Shown piece by piece: positions 62,473 through 64,000 of a DNA stretch of 64,000 nucleotides (the stretch's first letter is position 1; every line of letters starts with the position of its first letter). The notes below the pieces were generated by a model that ran no database searches, had not been told where the DNA came from, and saw only the letters and a list, made by a program, of their open reading frames with translations. The translations under genes were made by a program, and so were the position numbers. Origin of the DNA: Bradyrhizobium elkanii WSM2783 (GTDB lineage Bacteria; Pseudomonadota; Alphaproteobacteria; Rhizobiales; Xanthobacteraceae); contig NZ_AXAP01000032.1 in assembly GCF_000472865.1 (NCBI RefSeq), forward strand, positions 33,005-97,004, written 5' to 3'.

Positions 62473-63243
62473 ATGGATCGCAGGAAATTTATAAAGAGAG
62501 CCTCGGGACTGATTATTGCGGGTCCCTGCGTTATTCGTCCATCAGCGGCGGCCGCGCCGCCACCGTCTGAAATCACGATCCCGATGTCACTCAGCGACGC
62601 GAGGTTCGCCGGCAATGTTCCAGGACCCGGCGGTCCATTCTCGTCTGGTACGCAAGCCAACAAAGATTGGATCGACAGTCCCAATTACAAGAATGGCGAT
62701 GCGTGCTTTGCGATCCAATCGAGCGGCTCTCTTGTAAGCAACTTTGTCCAGTGCCGAATCGATTGGCGTGAAGGTCCCCGCCAGAACGGCGGCGGTATCA
62801 CGAATATGGACCAGTGCTTCTTTAATTGTGTCGCCAAGGTCGGCGATCACTCTGACGCGTTCCAAGCGTACCCGTACCTGGGAGACAACGCGACGGTCAA
62901 CTTCACCAATTGTAGCTTCAAGTGCTACAATGATAATGAGCCTCAACCTGGCTTTGTCAGTTCAGATTGTATGCAGTGGGCTGATAATTTCTCGGGAACT
63001 GTAACTTACAACAACTGCATTTTCTGGAACGGCGATCGCACTGTTTTCATCTTCGCAAGTCCTGGCACGACGACCAATGTCGCGTTCACCAATTGCTATT
63101 TCGCCACTCCGGGTGGAGCCCCTGGCTTCCATATAGCCGCCGTCAGAACTGGAGTGCTCAACGTTCTGGCATGGAGCAATGTGCGCCTCGCGAGAGTGGT
63201 CGGCACGACCATCATTCCGGGTGCATTGATACGTTCGCCATAA
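62473..63243 (+). CDS. Tat-exported right-handed beta-helix protein
   Basis: 256 residues from the ATG at 62473, chosen because the Tat signal 'MDRRKFIKRASGLIIAG' begins there; an ATG 30 bases earlier is possible. After the signal, repeated 'N-C-x-F' rungs occur ('FNCV', 'FTNCSFKCYN', 'YNNCIFWNG', 'FTNCYFATPG'), the stacked-Asn/Cys pattern of parallel beta-helices such as pectate-lyase-fold proteins. No catalytic signature is evident. GC is clearly lower than in the core genes, which fits an acquired gene. Confidence 0.7.
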   Translation: MDRRKFIKRASGLIIAGPCVIRPSAAAAPPPSEITIPMSLSDARFAGNVPGPGGPFSSGTQANKDWIDSPNYKNGDACFAIQSSGSLVSNFVQCRIDWREGPRQNGGGITNMDQCFFNCVAKVGDHSDAFQAYPYLGDNATVNFTNCSFKCYNDNEPQPGFVSSDCMQWADNFSGTVTYNNCIFWNGDRTVFIFASPGTTTNVAFTNCYFATPGGAPGFHIAAVRTGVLNVLAWSNVRLARVVGTTIIPGALIRSP

Positions 63244-63539
63244 CGGCGGGGGTGCCGTCGGTATGAATTTCGGAGAGGGTGGCGACGCTCTCGCCGCGCC
63301 TTTCCACGTCAATCCACAAGCCCTGGAGTCGCCTCGGGCGCGATTTTGATATCCGAACGCAGCGAATACATGCGGATGGAAGAACCGGCGCGGCCTCTGG
63401 GAAGCTCAACCTCGCATTCGGAAATGCGATCCGGGCCACATCTAATTAACAAACATGCCAAATCGAGGTAACCCACGCACTTCACCGAGCGGGTTCTACC
63501 GCCACCTCCGCCCCGAGCTCCACAAGGACAAGAAACCCG
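63244..63539. other. Intergenic, no supported gene
   Basis: 296 bases. A 75-codon minus-strand frame (63212-63439) overlaps the beta-helix gene end and ends 'ATLSEIHTDGTPAVMANV'; it is not recognised. No promoter or hairpin stands out. Confidence 0.4.
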
Positions 63540-63638
63540 ATGAACTCCGCGGACGACCTTCCTATCTCGGTCGGTCTAATTGCGTTGGCGGCATTGCTGA
63601 CGATCGCCTTAATCGTGAATCTCGTTGCTGGGTCATGA
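63540..63638 (+). CDS. Possible single-helix membrane miniprotein, 32 residues
   Basis: ATG at 63540, stop TGA at 63638. The product 'MNSADDLPISVGLIALAALL' then 'TIALIVNLVAGS' is a short acidic head and one hydrophobic helix. AAGGA lies about 13 bases upstream, a long spacing. Such small membrane proteins are easily missed; coding status is uncertain. Confidence 0.35.
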   Translation: MNSADDLPISVGLIALAALLTIALIVNLVAGS

Positions 63639-63882
63639 GAGCTGGCGCAGCCGAGCGCAAGCCAACAGCTAGGAGCCGACGGGCGTCAGGGATGGCTGGT
63701 CCCGCCGTGGCCTTCCATGCGCAACGACCAAGCTTCCGCCTCCGCGCGGTCCGCGCCCTAATGCCCTTCTGGGCGGCTTCCCGGTCCGCCTGGGTGTGGA
63801 TACAGGCGATACGATGGCGCGTGGATAAATACGCCCTGCAACTAGCGCCGGCTGAGGTTCGCCAACACACTCTGAAAGGAGC

Positions 63883-63906
63883 CCGCCAGCGTGAACTGGC
63901 GGTTTT
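63883..63906 (+). terminator. Hairpin terminator between convergent transcripts
   Basis: CCGCCAG-N6-CTGGCGG followed by TTTT on the plus strand, so it can end plus-strand transcription. It lies 5 bases past the stop of the cold-shock gene on the opposite strand and could serve that transcript as a stabilising hairpin. Confidence 0.6.
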
Positions 63907-63910
63907 GAAT

Positions 63911-64000
63911 TCATCCGACCCTTAGATTTTCAGCGGACGTCTTGCCCCTGTTGGTCATCTCTTCGTAGCTGACCTTGGTCCCCTCATTGAGGCCGCTCAG
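63911..64000 (-). CDS. Cold-shock protein, C-terminal part (cut by window edge)
   Basis: The last 29 codons read 'LSGLNEGTKVSYEEMTNRGK' then 'TSAENLRVG', the C-terminal strand and tail of CspA-type OB-fold proteins of Rhizobiales. The N-terminal RNA-binding motifs are outside the window. The tail ends in 'VG' where related proteins usually end near 'LRI', a small change. Confidence 0.8.
   Translation of the reverse strand: MSGLNEGTKVSYEEMTNRGKTSAENLRVG

Noticed and set aside
63455..63925. 156-codon plus-strand frame near the right edge
   Set aside because: Arg/Ser-rich with no domain, runs through the terminator hairpin and into the cold-shock gene region.

Overview
The window looks like chromosomal DNA of a Bradyrhizobium or a close Nitrobacteraceae relative (Alphaproteobacteria). 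It is GC-rich and has an HpnN-type hopanoid exporter, a subclass B3 metallo-beta-lactamase very like BJP-1 of Bradyrhizobium, a FixK-type site beside a Crp/Fnr regulator, FixJ-type response regulators and a Bradyrhizobium-style dispersed repeat. No name search could be run, so family calls rest on motifs, lengths and gene order.

Layout. 1-4 kb: the tail of an AraC regulator and a three-gene histidine kinase/receiver/FixJ-type system on the minus strand. 4-14 kb: hpnN, a patatin lipase with a GntP permease, a membrane-anchored sugar dehydrogenase fused to cytochrome c, and a divergent AEC carrier/LysR pair. 14-20 kb: envelope genes (M15-like peptidase, L,D-transpeptidase, outer-membrane barrel, metallo-beta-lactamase) and a Crp/Fnr regulator. 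20-28 kb: small conserved proteins, a CarS-like CDP-lipid synthase, nadE, copCD and a SemiSWEET. 28-32 kb: three different hydrolases in tandem (class-C beta-lactamase fold, S53 sedolisin, papain), the last one frameshifted. 32-39 kb: a complete acyl-CoA beta-oxidation set (ligase, dehydrogenase, paired MaoC hydratases, SDR, SCPx-like thiolase) with a divergent TetR.

39-60.4 kb is the most interesting part. Fourteen consecutive minus-strand genes run from ubiX to an aldehyde dehydrogenase. The distal half matches hmfABCDE of the 2-furoate pathway in content and order (Mo hydroxylase large, FAD and 2Fe-2S subunits, acyl-CoA synthetase, crotonase), followed by an MFS carrier and an aldehyde dehydrogenase and preceded by an AraC regulator. 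The proximal half is flavin prenyltransferase (UbiX), UbiD decarboxylase, an NMT1/SsuABC-type importer and a thiamine-diphosphate enzyme. A divergent LysR gene is followed by an FMN 2-hydroxyacid oxidase and a GlcD-type FAD oxidase. I infer a furanic or aromatic acid catabolic island: import, prFMN decarboxylation, CoA activation, ring hydroxylation and hydrolysis. The 2-hydroxyacid oxidase/ThDP branch is unassigned and may be new.

60.4-64 kb is accessory and decayed. It holds two gene stumps truncated at one shared breakpoint (a GntR tail and an ABC binding-protein tail), a ParB-domain protein, a 52-nt 3' fragment of tRNA-Gln(TTG) that looks like an attachment site, a decayed zinc-ribbon gene, a Tat-exported beta-helix protein of lower GC, and the C-terminus of a cold-shock protein at the right edge. 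Two further gene stumps, an aldehyde dehydrogenase N-terminus and a NYN-domain C-terminus, sit at operon boundaries near 32.3 and 39.0 kb.
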